This document shows positions 34,019-44,904 of a DNA stretch of 44,904 bases, in pieces. The notes under the pieces are model-generated. The model saw only the letters and a program-made list of their open reading frames with translations. It ran no database searches and had not been told where the DNA came from. A program made the translations under genes and the position numbers. The number at the start of each line of letters is the position of its first letter. The stretch's first letter is position 1. Source of the DNA: Lenisia limosa (taxonomy: Eukaryota > Breviatea); the NCBI GenBank assembly GCA_001655205.1, contig LPNZ01008668.1, positions 1 through 44,904 of the forward strand, in the 5' to 3' direction.

Positions 34019-37000
34019 ATGCCCTTGTCGAGTAGGAGTCGCTCTGGTGCTGCCTTGTCGCCATCTGGAGATAGCCTTGCTATTTTAAGACAAAGAAGAA
34101 ACGAGATTCGTGGAAGAAGGCTTGCTGGACAAATTGGAAGACCGTTAGAAAACTCAACTTACTATCACCCTTCTTCCCCTTCTGTGGTTCATGAGCACCC
34201 AACTAAGGCAGTTCATCATGATGGCGATCAGAAAATCAGAGATATCCCTCCCCTTAAGCAAACACCGCAAACAGCAACCGTTCTCTCGCCTTCGCGGATC
34301 AAAACGATCCGCCTCCCGTCAAATCTCTTTATTGATTTAAACGACCATTCTGCGAAGTTAGCTTCAGCACCGCCAAGAGTTTTACCACCTGTTCAAAAGT
34401 GGCTTATTTCTCATGAGACGCCTCGCAGATTAACAAAAGTTGAAGTTCTTGACATCACACACCTCAGCTTGTCCGGCCATAGTGGTAGTGACTTCTCAGC
34501 TCTCGTTGATCTAACTGAACTCGTCAACTTGGATCTTTCTTCTTCAGTAGGATTAGGGGAATCTTAACATCAGGCATATTCTTTTCGTTTTTCTAAATTT
34601 TTTTATTATTATTATTATTTTTGACCGCTCGTTCAGCATTTATCTTCTCTTGAACTTCCCGTTCTCCGCACTCTTTCCACTTTAGATGTGACAAATAACC
34701 AGGTTTGTTTTATTAATTTTCTCCACTTCTTACATTATAGCTGAGCACAGTTCCAACATCACTTTCTTTACTCCCCTCTTTGACGGTTCTGAATTTGAGA
34801 CGGAATTGTGTTACGTCATTGAGCTCAGCTGTTCTGGTAAGATTAAGTGAAAGGTTCAATATGGTGTACTTTATTTGTACCGTTAACTTTGTTCAGTTAA
34901 ACCTGGCATCAACTTTGACAACCCTGTGTTTATCGCATAACCATCTCGAAAGCCTTGACGGTATCCAAGTCCTCAGCAATCTTCAGCAGCTCACTGCAGC
35001 GTACAATAAACTGACCGCAGTCCCTGAAATTGCCGATCTGAAACATCTGAGTATGAAAGATATCCTATGAATAACTTTGAAAGCATTGACTAAAACCTGT
35101 TGTTCATTGTTTTAGGAGACTTAAATTTGAACAACAACCTGATTACCCACCTTCCACCACGTATTGCATCAAGATGCCTACGTAAAGTATGTGTGGCTAT
35201 TGTAACTCTCATCGGATTAAGTTACAGAGTTATATTTTCAATACAGGGTATTTAATCTAAAGATTATGTAAATGTTCAAAGTTCCGTCCTTGATTTCCTC
35301 TTTAAGTCTCAAAATGTTGTAGGTTGGTTTTGTCTCCAATTTGATGACAACCCTACCGGAATGTCTGGAAAGTGTCGCACCCAACCTTGTTGCTGTGCTT
35401 CTAGCATCCAACCCATTAGCCCCCCCTCCGCTAGGTTTGTGAGCTTTTTGGAACACACAATATGAGTGTCACTGTGGTATCTCAACAATTTGATATTGTT
35501 TTTGGCTCCAATTCACCCCTTCTAGAATGCGAGGATTCCCATCCGGTCGTTCCAGCGTGGTTGCGAGATTTGAGCGAGGTAGGTACCAACAGAGTCTTCA
35601 GTGACCATTTAGTCCTGTATTTTGGATATTTCCGACTCGCCGCTCCATGAAGCCTTGTCGTTTGAGCTAGGTGTTAACCCTGAAATTTGCCTGGAGCGAA
35701 AGAGTATTGTCAAAGCCTGCACCGTTTGGTGGAGACCCTACGATAGGAAAATGGCAGAGTTGCAGCAAAAGAAAGTAATGAATGTAATTCTTGGTTATTT
35801 TTGTAGGCAAATGAGGAACGGCTTGACGCCGAAAAAGCCATGATCGCTGCCGAAGTTGAGACCCGTCTCCGAGCTGAAATGGACAAGGTCCTCCAAGAGC
35901 ATGAACAAGAAGTCAAACGCTTGAAAGAAAAAGCAGAAGAAGATTCAAAGTTAGTTGAGGAGGAGAGGCAGAAGCATGTTGAAATTATAGAAAAGGAGAG
36001 AAAGCAGAGAAATGATGAGGAAATAGAACGACAAAGAAGAAAACAAGAAATTTATGAAGGACAAAGAAGACGAAAAGAGGAAGAGAGATTATACTTGATG
36101 GAAAGGCGAAGCAAAGAAATGGCTGAACAAAAAAAGAGAGAAGAGAAGCAACAAAAGTGGGAGGAAGAAGTACGGAAAGGAATAAAGAGAAAAGGAGAAA
36201 AGGAGAAAAGAATTAGAGATGAAGAAAGAAGGGAGCTGCATAGACAGGAGGAGGAGGAAGCAAGAAAGTTGAGGGAAATGAGGAGAAAGGAAGAAGAAGA
36301 AGAAAGGAAGAGAAAGGAAGAAGAAAGAAGAAGACGAAGAGAAGAAGAAAGAAGAAGAAAAGAAGAAGAAATAATCAGAAGAAGGGAAGAAGAAAGAAGA
36401 GAGGAAGAGAGAAGAAGGGTTGAGAGAGAAGAAAGACGAAAAATAGAAGAGAACCAGAGAGAAGACGAAAGGAAGAGAAGAGAGAATGAGCTGAGGGAAG
36501 AGAGGAAGAAAGAGGAAGAAAGAATTTTGAGAGAGAAATTATTCAAAGAAAGAGAAGAGAGAATTAAGAAGGAGAAGGAAGAGAGATTCTACGAAGAGAT
36601 GATAAAAGAAAGAAGAATAAGACTGAACCAAGAGAAGGACGGCAAGGAAGTAGCCGACACCTATCGTCACAAGCCATCAAGTCCAATTGGAGTTTGGGAT
36701 AGCTTCGATCTTGTTGACAGTCCAAAGCAGCACAGTTCCCAAGGTAGGCCCAATATTGAGTACTTATTTTTAGTTCGCCATCCAGTGAGTCCAGGAGACA
36801 CTTTTGTTCCTGTCAACCCAGTCACACGAAGAGAAGCAATACAGGTTTGTTTTCATGTTGAAATGTTGATCCGACAGGGGTCATTGCGTATTCAAAAGAA
36901 AACAAAAGACCTTGAATCATACCTCTCGAATACCAATGAAGAAGTAGCTCTGAAGGTAGGAGTTCCGCCCCATTCCCCTGAATCTTTAGGGCCCGAGGCA

Positions 37001-38572
37001 GTTTGGATCCAACAAAGTAGCTGCATGGATGGATACGGAGATGTCCCCATACGCAACACCTTTACCGCAATACTCGCCCTTGTCAACACCGCCGCGACCC
37101 TCTGTGGAGGCATGTTGCCGAAGGGCTCGGAAGATATCCGTCACTCCGCCACCGCTTGAACTCGAATTCAATGAATTTGACAACATCTCTTTTGCTGTCA
37201 TTTGGTATGTTCTGGCTCTGTTTTCCCTGGTTTTCTAACGTAACAAGGAATGGAAAAACCTTGATCTTCCAAATGGAACCGACACTCTCACTTGAAGGCT
37301 TTGACCGCCTGATACAACAAAAGTTGGAGGTGGACAGCCCTCTTCTCAAGGAGTTCACTCATGACAACGTGAATGTCACTATCCAATCCGAGGAAGATCT
37401 TTTTGAATTGGTAAGTCTGCCGACGGAAGACACAGTAACTTTTTCAGACGCAACTCCCTGAATCCCTCAGAATTGTACACGTGACATCCATTTCCACTCT
37501 CCGGCATGCGACTCTGACCCCGATTGAAAGAGGCATTCGCCTTCCAGGCTACTGCGTCTTGCCTTGGGTAGACTGGCCTGTTTTACTTTCAGGAGGTTTG
37601 ATTTATCATAAATGGTCTCACGTTGCAGCCCCAATCCCAGCAATATCTGCTTCTGGAAAGGCAGTTTCCCTCGCTTTCAGAAAGAAAAGAGGCCATATAG
37701 ACCTTGAGGTAACTCCAGCTATTCTGTTGACTATTTCAGGTGTCAACTGAGCACATTAGTCAATACCCGCCGTCCTCTGTTCTACTTCCCCTTGGAAGGC
37801 TTGATATTGAAATTGGCTCTTTTGCTGTCTACCCTAGGGCTGATGCGGTGTTGTCTGTCGCCTCCGAGTCTTGCTCCAGGTTGGCAACTCTATGGTTTTC
37901 ATAGTGTAGATGTAAAGGGATTATGTGTTGCTGCGCTTGTCAATTGAAAAGGCCGCTTTCCTTTTTGGGAACAATTTCTCCAGCAATGTCTCCTGGAATT
38001 GAAGAGGCTGATGAGCCTGATTCCCAAGGCGCAACCCTCCCATTTGGCTTAGATCACTTGAGAAAAGCAGCGATTCAAGTAGCAAAGGTGCGTATTGAGG
38101 TGTTTCTCTCACCAGCAAAGGTTCTGTCAAGGCTACACAAGGCAGGCTATTCCCTCGGCAGTCTACATGGTGATAACGTGTGGATGGTTGATGGGACATG
38201 GAGTGTAGTGGCGCCTGGAGGAGTCTCCTTGGTGAGTCTGACCTGTGTATTCACATTCCAGTCCAAACAACTACTGACACAAGGCTTTACACCCCTTCTG
38301 AGTAATCCGAACTGCTCGCCTTTCACTGCCGATCTCAACTGCCTCGGTCTTCTACTTGTTTCAATCGGAGGTGAGCTGACTTGTTGTTACCTGACTTTTT
38401 AGCACCTTCCACTTTTGATGAACGCGCTCTTCTGGGCGGAAATCCACTCCAGATCAGCGGACTAGCCTCAACTCATTTACGGCAAATTGTTGCAGGCCTC
38501 CTTGGGTCGTCTCCCCCTTCAGCCGCTGGAACTCTTGTGGGCCAGATATTAATGTTATCTTGTACCTGTTAA
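34019..38572 (+). CDS. LRR / charged-helix / PB1 / pseudokinase protein
   Basis: The domain order can be read directly after splicing. (1) A disordered N-terminus (MPLSSRSRSGAALSPSG). (2) Leucine-rich repeats, about 34430-35430, with cores LVNLDLSSS, LSTLDVTNNQL, LTVLNLRRNCV, LTTLCLSHNHLESL, LQQLTAAYNKLTAVP and LRDLNLNNNLITHLP. (3) About 270 residues of almost only E, K and R with few hydrophobics (35840-36640), looking like a single alpha-helix. (4) A PB1 domain (about 37160-37480): ISFAVIW, LSLEGFDRLIQQKL and an OPCA-like acidic motif HDNVNVTIQSEEDLFEL. (5) A kinase-like fold (about 37570-38560): GKAVSLAFRKKRG at the beta-3 position, LRKAAIQVAKVLSRLHKAGY as helix E, SLHGDNVWMVDGTWSVVAPG as the catalytic-loop region, and FTADLNCLGLLLVSIG as helix F. 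The HRD aspartate and DFG are not recognisable, so activity is unlikely. Stop TAA 38570-38572. I know no family with this whole architecture. Confidence 0.75.
35840..36640 (+). other. E/K/R-rich single-alpha-helix region
   Basis: This part of the LRR-pseudokinase gene has one long exon without introns, in strong contrast with the small exons elsewhere. It encodes repeating acidic and basic blocks (for example RRKEEEEERKRKEEERRRRR) with few leucines, more like a stable ER/K single helix than a heptad coiled coil. The DNA is almost pure GA on this strand (GAAGAAGAAAGAAGAAG), which explains the S/L-rich open frame on the other strand; that frame is not a gene. Confidence 0.75.
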
Positions 38573-38791
38573 AATGATCTGGGTCGCATTCTAACTATTC
38601 AGAGACACAAATGGTTCAAAGGTGCTATTTAAAGGGCAAATTTTTGACGGTAGTAGGTTGTATATTAGACTGTAACGTATTAATAGAATGTCGTTCAAGT
38701 TCACACAATTACACATTAACGAGATTTTAATAATACAGTTTTACAAAAACTAGCTACAGACCAATGAAATAGAAAGGCTTCTTGGAGCACC
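38573..38791. other. Short convergent 3' spacer
   Basis: This lies between the stop codons of the LRR-pseudokinase gene and the acidic coiled-coil gene. It is AT-rich and contains AATAGA/TTTAATAATAC-type sequence that could serve polyadenylation. No gene is seen. Confidence 0.5.
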
Positions 38792-40172
38792 CTAGGTTAC
38801 CAACAGAGGCTCGTCTTCAGATGTTAGGTATGAGCCCATTTCCGAAGTTAAGGGACTATTGGGACATTCAGGCAGGTCGGGGAGCTGAGGGTCATTAGGC
38901 TTCGCCTCCAAGAGCAGAGTTACGTTATTGATATCCAGTTGATCATAGTCATCTTCTGCCTTTTCACTTTCTTCCTCTTTTTCCACCTTCATTTCCTCTA
39001 TTCCCACCTTCATTTCCTCTTCTTCCACCTTCATTTCCTCTTCTCCCTTTTCTCCTTCCTTCTCTTCATCTTCCTGGTGGTCTTCTTCTTTCATTTCTAC
39101 TTCCACCACTTCAATTTCGTCTTCACTCACCCCATTTTCTTCATGCTCATCAAATGCGAAATTTCCTTCGCTAGTTTGAGTTTCAGATCCATTGAGTCCT
39201 TTTTCATCAGCAATTTCAACTGCAAAAGTGAGAAAAAAAAAATGTAATAAGCTCATTGTTATGTGCGATACAGACCAGTTTGGTGGTCGACTTGACTTTG
39301 AAGCTCCTCATCTTCTGTGTTTTCATCTTCAAACTGCTCTGATAAGCTCATCTAAGAAATTAACTATTGACAAGGCTCTCACTCACCCTGCTGTCAGAAT
39401 TGACTGGTTCCCTTAATTTCTCAGTGATACTAACTGTATCTTCCTAAAACAATAACTCAGAACGAAACAAAAAAAGATACCTTCGGGGTAATAGCCTTGA
39501 CTTCCGACATGAGCTCGAGGTACCTAGTTGTGGTGTCCTCCAGTTCGGCTACCGCTTTGTTCCGTTGTATAAAAAGACTGTTAACTTTCTCTTGTGACTA
39601 CAAATAAAAAACAGAAAAGAGTATCAAACCTGAATATTATCTTTTTTGAGTAGATTTCCCGACTCAATTAGGTTATCAATCAGTATCTTGTTGTCAGCAG
39701 CCATTTTACTACTCTAAATAGAATAAAGGATAACAAAGCTGCCTACCTGTTGCCATTCCCTCTCTGCTTTTCCTTTCTGATTCAGTTAATGTGAAATAAA
39801 CTTAGCTGCTTCTTACTAGTTCGTTAATTTCATCAGCTTGTGCTTGAATTGTGGCTTTCAATTCAGAAATTTGTATTTTGAGTTCGGAATTTTCCGAAGA
39901 GAGCGAATTGATCTTAAAGATCAGTTTAATATGTCACCAACTCTTCGCAACAAAACTGGTTGAGCCTCATAATCAGTTCTGTCAGTTGATACAGAGGATG
40001 CGAGGGAAAGAGAAGATTTATTCACCTTTGACAACTTCTTCACTTCATTAGCACGATTAATCCTTGCCTAAAGAATTACAACAACAAATAGACAGACCTT
40101 TCTTCTCTGCCGCACTGCCCACTCAAGCTGAGTTCGCACTGAGTCGTCCAAAGTAACGTTTAGGCTAAGAAG
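38792..40172 (-). CDS. Acidic coiled-coil protein of unknown function (5' end not resolved)
   Basis: Spliced exons on the minus strand read LNVTLDDSVRTQLEWAVRQR, then ARINRANEVKKLSK, then a coiled coil (INSLSSENSELKIQISELKA, SSKMAADNKILIDNLIESGN, VNSLFIQRNKAVAELEDTTT, RYLELMSEVKAITPK). The C-terminal third is very acidic, with the heptad-like repeat EEMKVE, and ends SYLTSEDEPLLVT before TAG 38792-38794. The 21-bp tandem repeat beneath it is listed separately. The most upstream exon I can support begins after an AG acceptor near 40172. The initiating exon must lie in the AT-rich 40173-40672 and could not be identified. The family is not recognised; a cytoskeletal or trafficking adaptor is only a guess. 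Confidence 0.6.
38983..39045 (-). repeat. 21-bp in-frame tandem repeat
   Basis: Three units of about 21 bp, each beginning CCACCTTCATTTCCTCT on the plus strand, start at 38983, 39004 and 39025. On the coding strand each gives seven residues ending or beginning in EEMKVE/G. This is an in-frame minisatellite expanding the acidic tail of the coiled-coil protein. Confidence 0.8.
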
Positions 40173-40672
40173 TTGTAATATAGACAATCATGAAAACTAA
40201 ATACACTCGATAAATAAATAGGGTTATTAAATTACCAGAAATATGTCAGTTATTTAAATTAGCTTTTGTAATATGTAAATGTCAAATATCTTTATATAGC
40301 AATTTTGGTCTGGCCTCGGAACTCAGATTACAGACCATTTTATTAATATGTCAGGACTGTTACTACATATGAAAAATGGATTATCTCGAAGGGTCATTTA
40401 AATGTCTTACCACTTAGTATTTTTTTTTTGCTAAATCGAAAAAGGACTGAACCACCTTAATAAAACATGAGAATAGTATTTGTTATTTGTGAAATATTAG
40501 TTTTTTTTTGTATGAAGTCACTGTAATTATTAAAATTCCTCTAATATCCTTTAAACCCCAAAAAGGTGGAAAAAAAGTGAAACCCCAAAATGGCGAAATT
40601 GGAACAGCCAAATCGAAAAAAAGGACTGAAGATTTGAGAATTCAATCGCCAATGTAACAATATTATCCCTCA
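40173..40672. other. AT-rich spacer with a 21-bp direct repeat
   Basis: It lies between the ankyrin gene stop and the first readable exon of the acidic coiled-coil gene. It is AT-rich with homopolymer T/A runs. AAATCGAAAAAGGACTGAA at about 40434-40452 recurs, with two extra A, at about 40612-40632, framing a 160-bp core that contains ACCCCAAAAAGG and ACCCCAAAATGG. It should also contain the promoter and first exon of the coiled-coil gene, which I could not place. Confidence 0.5.
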
Positions 40673-43600
40673 CTACCATGAGGTGCCGCTGCGTGAAAAG
40701 AGGTCGACTTGGCCCCGAATGCTCAGCGGAACGGAGTAATCCACAGGCGAAGACGGCTGTGTGGTGCTATGACCTTCTTTTACCTCAATTCTGAGATCCA
40801 TTTGAGGCTTTAGCTGTTTGAGTGGCTCCTCTTTCAACGGGATCGGGACTAGTTTGGCCATTTCTTCATCTTGAACTTTGGCCATTTCTTCATCTTGAAC
40901 TTTGGGCACATGAAGTGATTGTTTGCTATTGACAGTCTTCTTGTGTTTTGTCCGACGACTTCTTTCAGAGAGAGGTGCTGCTGGATCGGCTTTTCGGTTC
41001 TGTTGACCGTTTTCAGGTTTTTCAATCTGGCGGGGGCTTTCATGAGATGAAACTTTGTTATGGGATGGGGGCAGGCCGGGAGGCGGGGTGAAACTGTGTT
41101 TTGAAGAGGACGACTTCATCATTGGAGGAGCAAAAAGCTCATCTCCCTGAAAGGTGAGGTCAAAAAATAAATGAGAAATGAGGAAAAGTTACATCTGGTT
41201 GTGTCAAAGATAGACAAACCTTGTGTTCAACCATTGGAATGTCATCAATGTCAATGGTGTCAGTTGGTTTACTCTTGGCTTTTATGACATTTTCATATAT
41301 TGGTGGAGGAATATTTCCAGTTTTAGGATCAATAGTATGGGTAGAAGTGAGTATTGGTTCGATCGAAGTGGGGGAGGATTGTGGTTGGGGTTGGGATGAC
41401 TGGGGTTGGGATGGCTGGGGCTCTCGTCTCGACCGGCTGCCTCTTGTCTTCCTTCGCTCACTGCCTCGGTGGCGACTGTGGTGCTTTTGCGGGGCATGGC
41501 GGGTCGGAGCAGCTTCTTTGTCTTCGCTTTCATCTGAAGGTACTGGATTTGTGCGAAGTGGTCTGGTCTCAGGTAAAGATGTGGTAGATGGCTCTTGGGC
41601 TGAGTTGGAAACGGGGTCTGTGCTGGCAACTTGCTTAGGAGGGAGCTTAAGCGGCATAGCTCGACGTATATCAGACTCACCTCTCAGTTCAGAAAGTCTC
41701 GAGTCACGGCTTCGTCTTAACCCATTGAAAATAACCTCCTTTTCGGCAGCAATAGTATAGTGATTTGCTCGCATGTACTGTTGATGCTTGTTAGCTCTGT
41801 GGAGAATGTAATCCGCTCGATCAACAGCGGTTTGCTTATCACAGTTCGCAAAATGCTCACTAAAGAACGTCAGAAAAAAGACAAAGAAAACCAAACGTTT
41901 TCAGCAAAGGTCGCAGACAATCATCAGTGACATTCCAGGCACACATGGCAATGACGTCAGCAAGAAGTACCTGTCATTAAAGGTATGAGAAGGACTTGCA
42001 TACCCCCATGAGATGAGAGACCGACATCCCAACATACAGTAATGAGGTTCATGTTGTGGTCATCAAGTCCAGATTGTGTCATGTCAAGGTCCAACATCGC
42101 CAAAAACTAGAAAGTGAGTGGTTTTTCGAAGTCCAACCGCGTAAACCGCTCGGAGTGCAACGTCGGCCATATTGGTTCCGAGGGTTTCAAGGTACTCAAC
42201 TCGAAGATAGTAGGCAATTTCGGCTTGAAGAATTGCCTACGAGATGAGCAAACAAAGCAAAGCCAACCTCTGGAGAAAGAACTGCAAAAGGTGCAAGCGT
42301 GTTTCCAAATGTCGATGGTGGAAGGGGCAGGTTCAAACCAAGAATCACAACGCTGTCCCTGGGAACAAATATCTTAAAACATTAAAACTATCAAGATGAA
42401 GAACAAACCTTCGAAGTGATAGAAGAGCATTCATTGAAAGCGCTCAATGTTGAAGGGGCAAGGGGAACGTTTGCCAGGGCGTACGTTGAGTTGAGGTGAG
42501 AAGGAGAGAGTTTATCAATAAGAAAGCCAGCATTGTCCGATGTCCACAGTTTCCAGCTTGCCAAAACAGCATCTTCAACTGCATCATATGGAAGGGGCTG
42601 CATACTGCGTAGAGCTGGAGGAATCTGCAAAGGTAACAACATCTAAACATTTCCATACTTCAATCATTTCCATTGACACAGTTTTCAGAGCTTTTTTAGC
42701 TGCTTTTGCGCATTTGACAGCAGCAAAAGAAACCGCCAGTTCAAAGTCTCCCTGTTTCCAGATCTACAGATCAAGCTTAGAACAAATCAAAACGAACCTT
42801 CACATTACCAGTCCCAAGCATTTTCACAATTTCTAGCGAATCACTACGAATGGCCCATGCCCGGAGAGATGCAATGTCATCACATGCAAATTCAATACTA
42901 TTCATAATGTTCGAGTTCTGAGATGATAATAATGCGGACACTTTGAATACCAACCATTTTCACTTGTTCAAGGAACTCTAATCTGCGATGTTCAACAGCA
43001 GTACTCATGGCATTGCGACCCTGAATGTCACTTCCTCAGAAGGGATTACCTTGTCATCGAGTGTGTAGAGAAGGCTTTGGATTGGGGCGATAGATCGAAG
43101 CATTGGAGTACTGTGGATTTGGAGCCATCGGATGATGAAGTCCTGTTTAGAGTTAGTTGCTGTCTTGAATGGGGTGAGCCTACGGGATGATTGTGACTAT
43201 GAATTGGAACATTCCGTCGTAATAGAATCTAAGATGTAAATTGAGAAGGTTTCGAACCTGAAGAGGCTTATGAAGTCCTCTTTCAACCAGAAGAGACACA
43301 ACACTGACTCCAACAGTATGGACATTTTCGGTGGTAAAAATGGAAATCTAATAAATAAGCATGATCGGTAACTCAGGCCAAACCCTTTCAATGTACTCTT
43401 CACAACGCTTTTGCTGATCAGGATCAGTATTGGTTCGATTAAGGAGAATTTTGAGTGGGGTGAATCCCTAAAATAATTATCAGGTATTGATTTCAATCGT
43501 ACCTCGGCATTTTCAGAGCAAACTACTGCATTTTCACGGAAAATTCTCTCCCAAATGCGCTTGGATAGATGCGGAGCCTTGGCGGCATAGTGACTTGCTG

Positions 43601-44544
43601 AGTTCTGCCATCGTAAACCATGCTATAGTATTTTGCACAAATACATGAAGACCAAACCAACCCCATCAAAGGACAATGCTTGGAGATCTGCTCCTTTATC
43701 AGCAAGCAGAAGAAATGATTTTGAGTCATGTTGAAGTGCAGAAATGTGAATTGCTGAAACACCCTAAACAGTTAAATAATTATTTAACAAAGCAAAATAC
43801 TCTATTTCATAAACCCAAACAAACGTTTGCAACAGTATTCAACTCCGCTCCAAAAACAACAACTGTTTTGACAGCGTTTAATCGCAATTGTTCGGAGTGA
43901 AACCGAGTCCAAAGAATGGAATGCAAGAGTGTGTCGCCCTGAGAAATCAATGGTGTGAACAGCAAACCATGCAGTCGATTGAATTGATTCGCTTTTGAAA
44001 TTTTATCATTTGGATGTATTGAAGTACATTTGTCGCGAACACTTCATCAGCCTAATTGGTCAGGTTTGAATTGAGTCATGAGTATGTATTGAAAGGAGAT
44101 GCCTACAAATGGAAGAAGAGTGTCAACACCGCAGCTTTCTCTGATTCTTGCCTTGTCTTCCCATAAACGAAGAGTGTCCTCTGCAAGTCAGATATTGAAG
44201 GCAAGACCCACCAAAAGAAAGTTGTGATGGTTCCCTTGGTTGACCGCTCCACCTCAATGGGTCACTAAAACTTTTCATGTAATGCTCTTCTATAAGAGCA
44301 GTATTCTTAATTGGTGGAGGCGCTGGCGAAGGTGGAGAAACCAAAATTGGAGTGCCGAGGTTGGGTTGCGAGGCACTTCTTATGGGTGTGCTGAAAGGAG
44401 AGGGCTGTGGGCTCTGAAGGGTGACATTGCGATTCAAAAAAATTGTTAAACTATCAAGCCTATACTTCGACGCATCCAAAATGCAGGATTTTTCACATCA
44501 ATCCTTGGTGAAGGAGTGAAGACATTCTTTAATAGAAGGGACAT
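40673..44544 (-). CDS. Ankyrin-repeat protein with disordered C-terminus
   Basis: The start is taken as ATG 44544-44542 (MSLLLKN), spliced in phase to SPQPSPFSTPIRSASQPN, a Pro/Ser-rich lead. Ankyrin-type segments follow: DTLLHSILWTRFHSEQLRLN, GVSAIHISALQHDSKSFLLL with ADKGADLQALSFDG, HYAAKAPRIYPSA, and GFTPLKILLNRTN. A helical middle region includes IMNSIEFACDDIASLRAWAI, GDFELAVSFAAVKCAKAAKK, EDAVLASWKLWTSDNAGFLI, RDSVVILGLNLPLPPSTFGN and VLLADVIAMCAWNVTDDCLR. The last third is low complexity: basic RHRGSERRKTRGSRSRR, QPQSSQPQPQ repeats, then two copies of KVQDEEMA and GTSW before TAG 40673-40675. I do not recognise the family; no ArfGAP or other catalytic domain was found. The short spacer to the right suggests a shared promoter with the last gene. 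Confidence 0.68.
40853..40900 (-). repeat. 24-bp in-frame tandem repeat
   Basis: TTTGGCCATTTCTTCATCTT followed by GAAC occurs twice back to back with no mismatch. It encodes KVQDEEMA twice in the C-terminal tail of the ankyrin protein, so it is a recent in-frame duplication. Confidence 0.85.
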
Positions 44545-44674
44545 GATTGCAGAAATTGCACTTTGATTTGTTTAGTGACGAATTCAAGGCATTTGATCAA
44601 TATATCCGTTATTTTATGGTTTCAAAGGAAGAATTATTAGCAGCAAACTAATTTTAACCCTGTATCAAACATTC
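44545..44674. promoter_or_regulatory. Divergent spacer at the right end
   Basis: About 130 bp lie between the inferred starts of the ankyrin gene (minus) and the last gene (plus). It is AT-rich without a clear core element. A bidirectional promoter is inferred from position only. Confidence 0.3.
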
Positions 44675-44904
44675 ATGTTTAAATGCCGCGGCCTTGGGCG
44701 AGGAGTTGACATGGCAACAGTTTAACTGAAATGGTTATAAAATAGTCAAGTACTTACTGTTACTTATTCATCAAAACAGTTCAGCGGCTCCCCTTTAACT
44801 CATACAAAATTGCTGTTGATGCAGAGGAGACTGCTTCAAGAGCCCTGGAGACTACTGAGACCAAACTGAGGAGGAGACAACAACAAGGCAAGGAGACTAA
44901 GGTG
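44675..44904 (+). CDS. Unidentified protein, N-terminal exons only (3' partial)
   Basis: A short first exon (ATG 44675, MFKCRGLGRGVDMAT) ends at 44719. A 65-nt intron (44720-44784, GTTTAAC...TTCAG) joins it in phase to RLPFNSYKIAVDAEETASRA, then LETTETKLRRRQQQGKETKV at the window edge. An alternative start is ATG 44711. The second exon predicts a charged helix. The window ends before any domain can be recognised, so no function is proposed. Confidence 0.4.

Noticed and set aside
36052-36546. Long minus-strand open frame rich in Ser and Leu
   Set aside because: It is the mirror of the GA-rich coding strand of the E/K/R helix region; no splice or start context supports a gene.
38939-39247. Plus-strand frame with strings of Phe and Leu resembling a membrane protein
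   Set aside because: It is the antisense of the acidic EEMKVE repeat; the hydrophobicity comes from reading GA-rich codons backwards.
41221-41760. Plus-strand open frame of 179 residues
   Set aside because: It is antisense to the low-complexity Q/P/S/R-rich tail of the ankyrin gene, whose frame and neighbouring exons are consistent on the minus strand.
1-44904. CRISPR arrays, bacterial operons, riboswitches or prophage
   Set aside because: The sequence is intron-rich and eukaryotic; no regularly spaced identical repeats or prokaryotic gene clusters were seen.
1-44904. tRNA or rRNA genes
   Set aside because: No cloverleaf-like segment with a convincing T-arm (GGTTCGAATCC type) or conserved rRNA core was found by eye; a tRNAscan search would be decisive.

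Overview
This window is nuclear DNA of a eukaryote, probably a flagellated single-celled one. Genes are closely packed on both strands (about 13 in 45 kb). Most are cut into many small exons by GT-AG introns of only about 29-40 nt, so the true proteins appear only after splicing. TAA, TAG and TGA all serve as stops, which fits the standard code. All coordinates below span first to last coding base with introns included, and all splice sites were placed by eye from reading frame and family resemblance.

Layout, left to right: eIF5B (+, 5'-truncated by the window edge); a CCDC43-like gene (-, with an assembly gap); a small RCC1-repeat protein (+); a MITE-like element with TA target duplications; a long CEP290-like coiled-coil gene (-, with a second assembly gap); a Zn2Cys6 binuclear-cluster transcription factor (+); an RCC1-repeat protein with a signal peptide (-); a Rab32/38-family GTPase (-); Mediator subunit MED17 (+); SRP14 (+); a 1.1 kb intergenic stretch with an imperfect tandem duplication; Integrator subunit INTS6 (-); an unusual LRR / charged helix / PB1 / pseudokinase protein (+); an acidic coiled-coil protein (-); an ankyrin-repeat protein (-); and the first exons of an unidentified gene (+) running off the right edge.

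The genes do not form an operon or pathway. They are housekeeping genes (translation initiation, signal recognition particle, Mediator, Integrator, Rab traffic) mixed with lineage-specific ones. CEP290 implies a cilium or flagellum. A canonical fungal-type Zn2Cys6 cluster together with INTS6 and CEP290 narrows the lineage but does not settle it: an early-diverging fungus or relative, a flagellated amoebozoan, or another protist are all possible. I do not name a species.

The most unusual item is the gene at 34019-38572. It combines leucine-rich repeats, a very long E/K/R helix, a PB1 domain and a kinase-like fold that has lost the usual catalytic residues. Other points worth a look are the secreted RCC1 protein, the MITE, recurrent ATATGATAT palindromes in introns and spacers, CACAACAC tracts near gene starts, and the tandem duplication near 28.8-29.15 kb.
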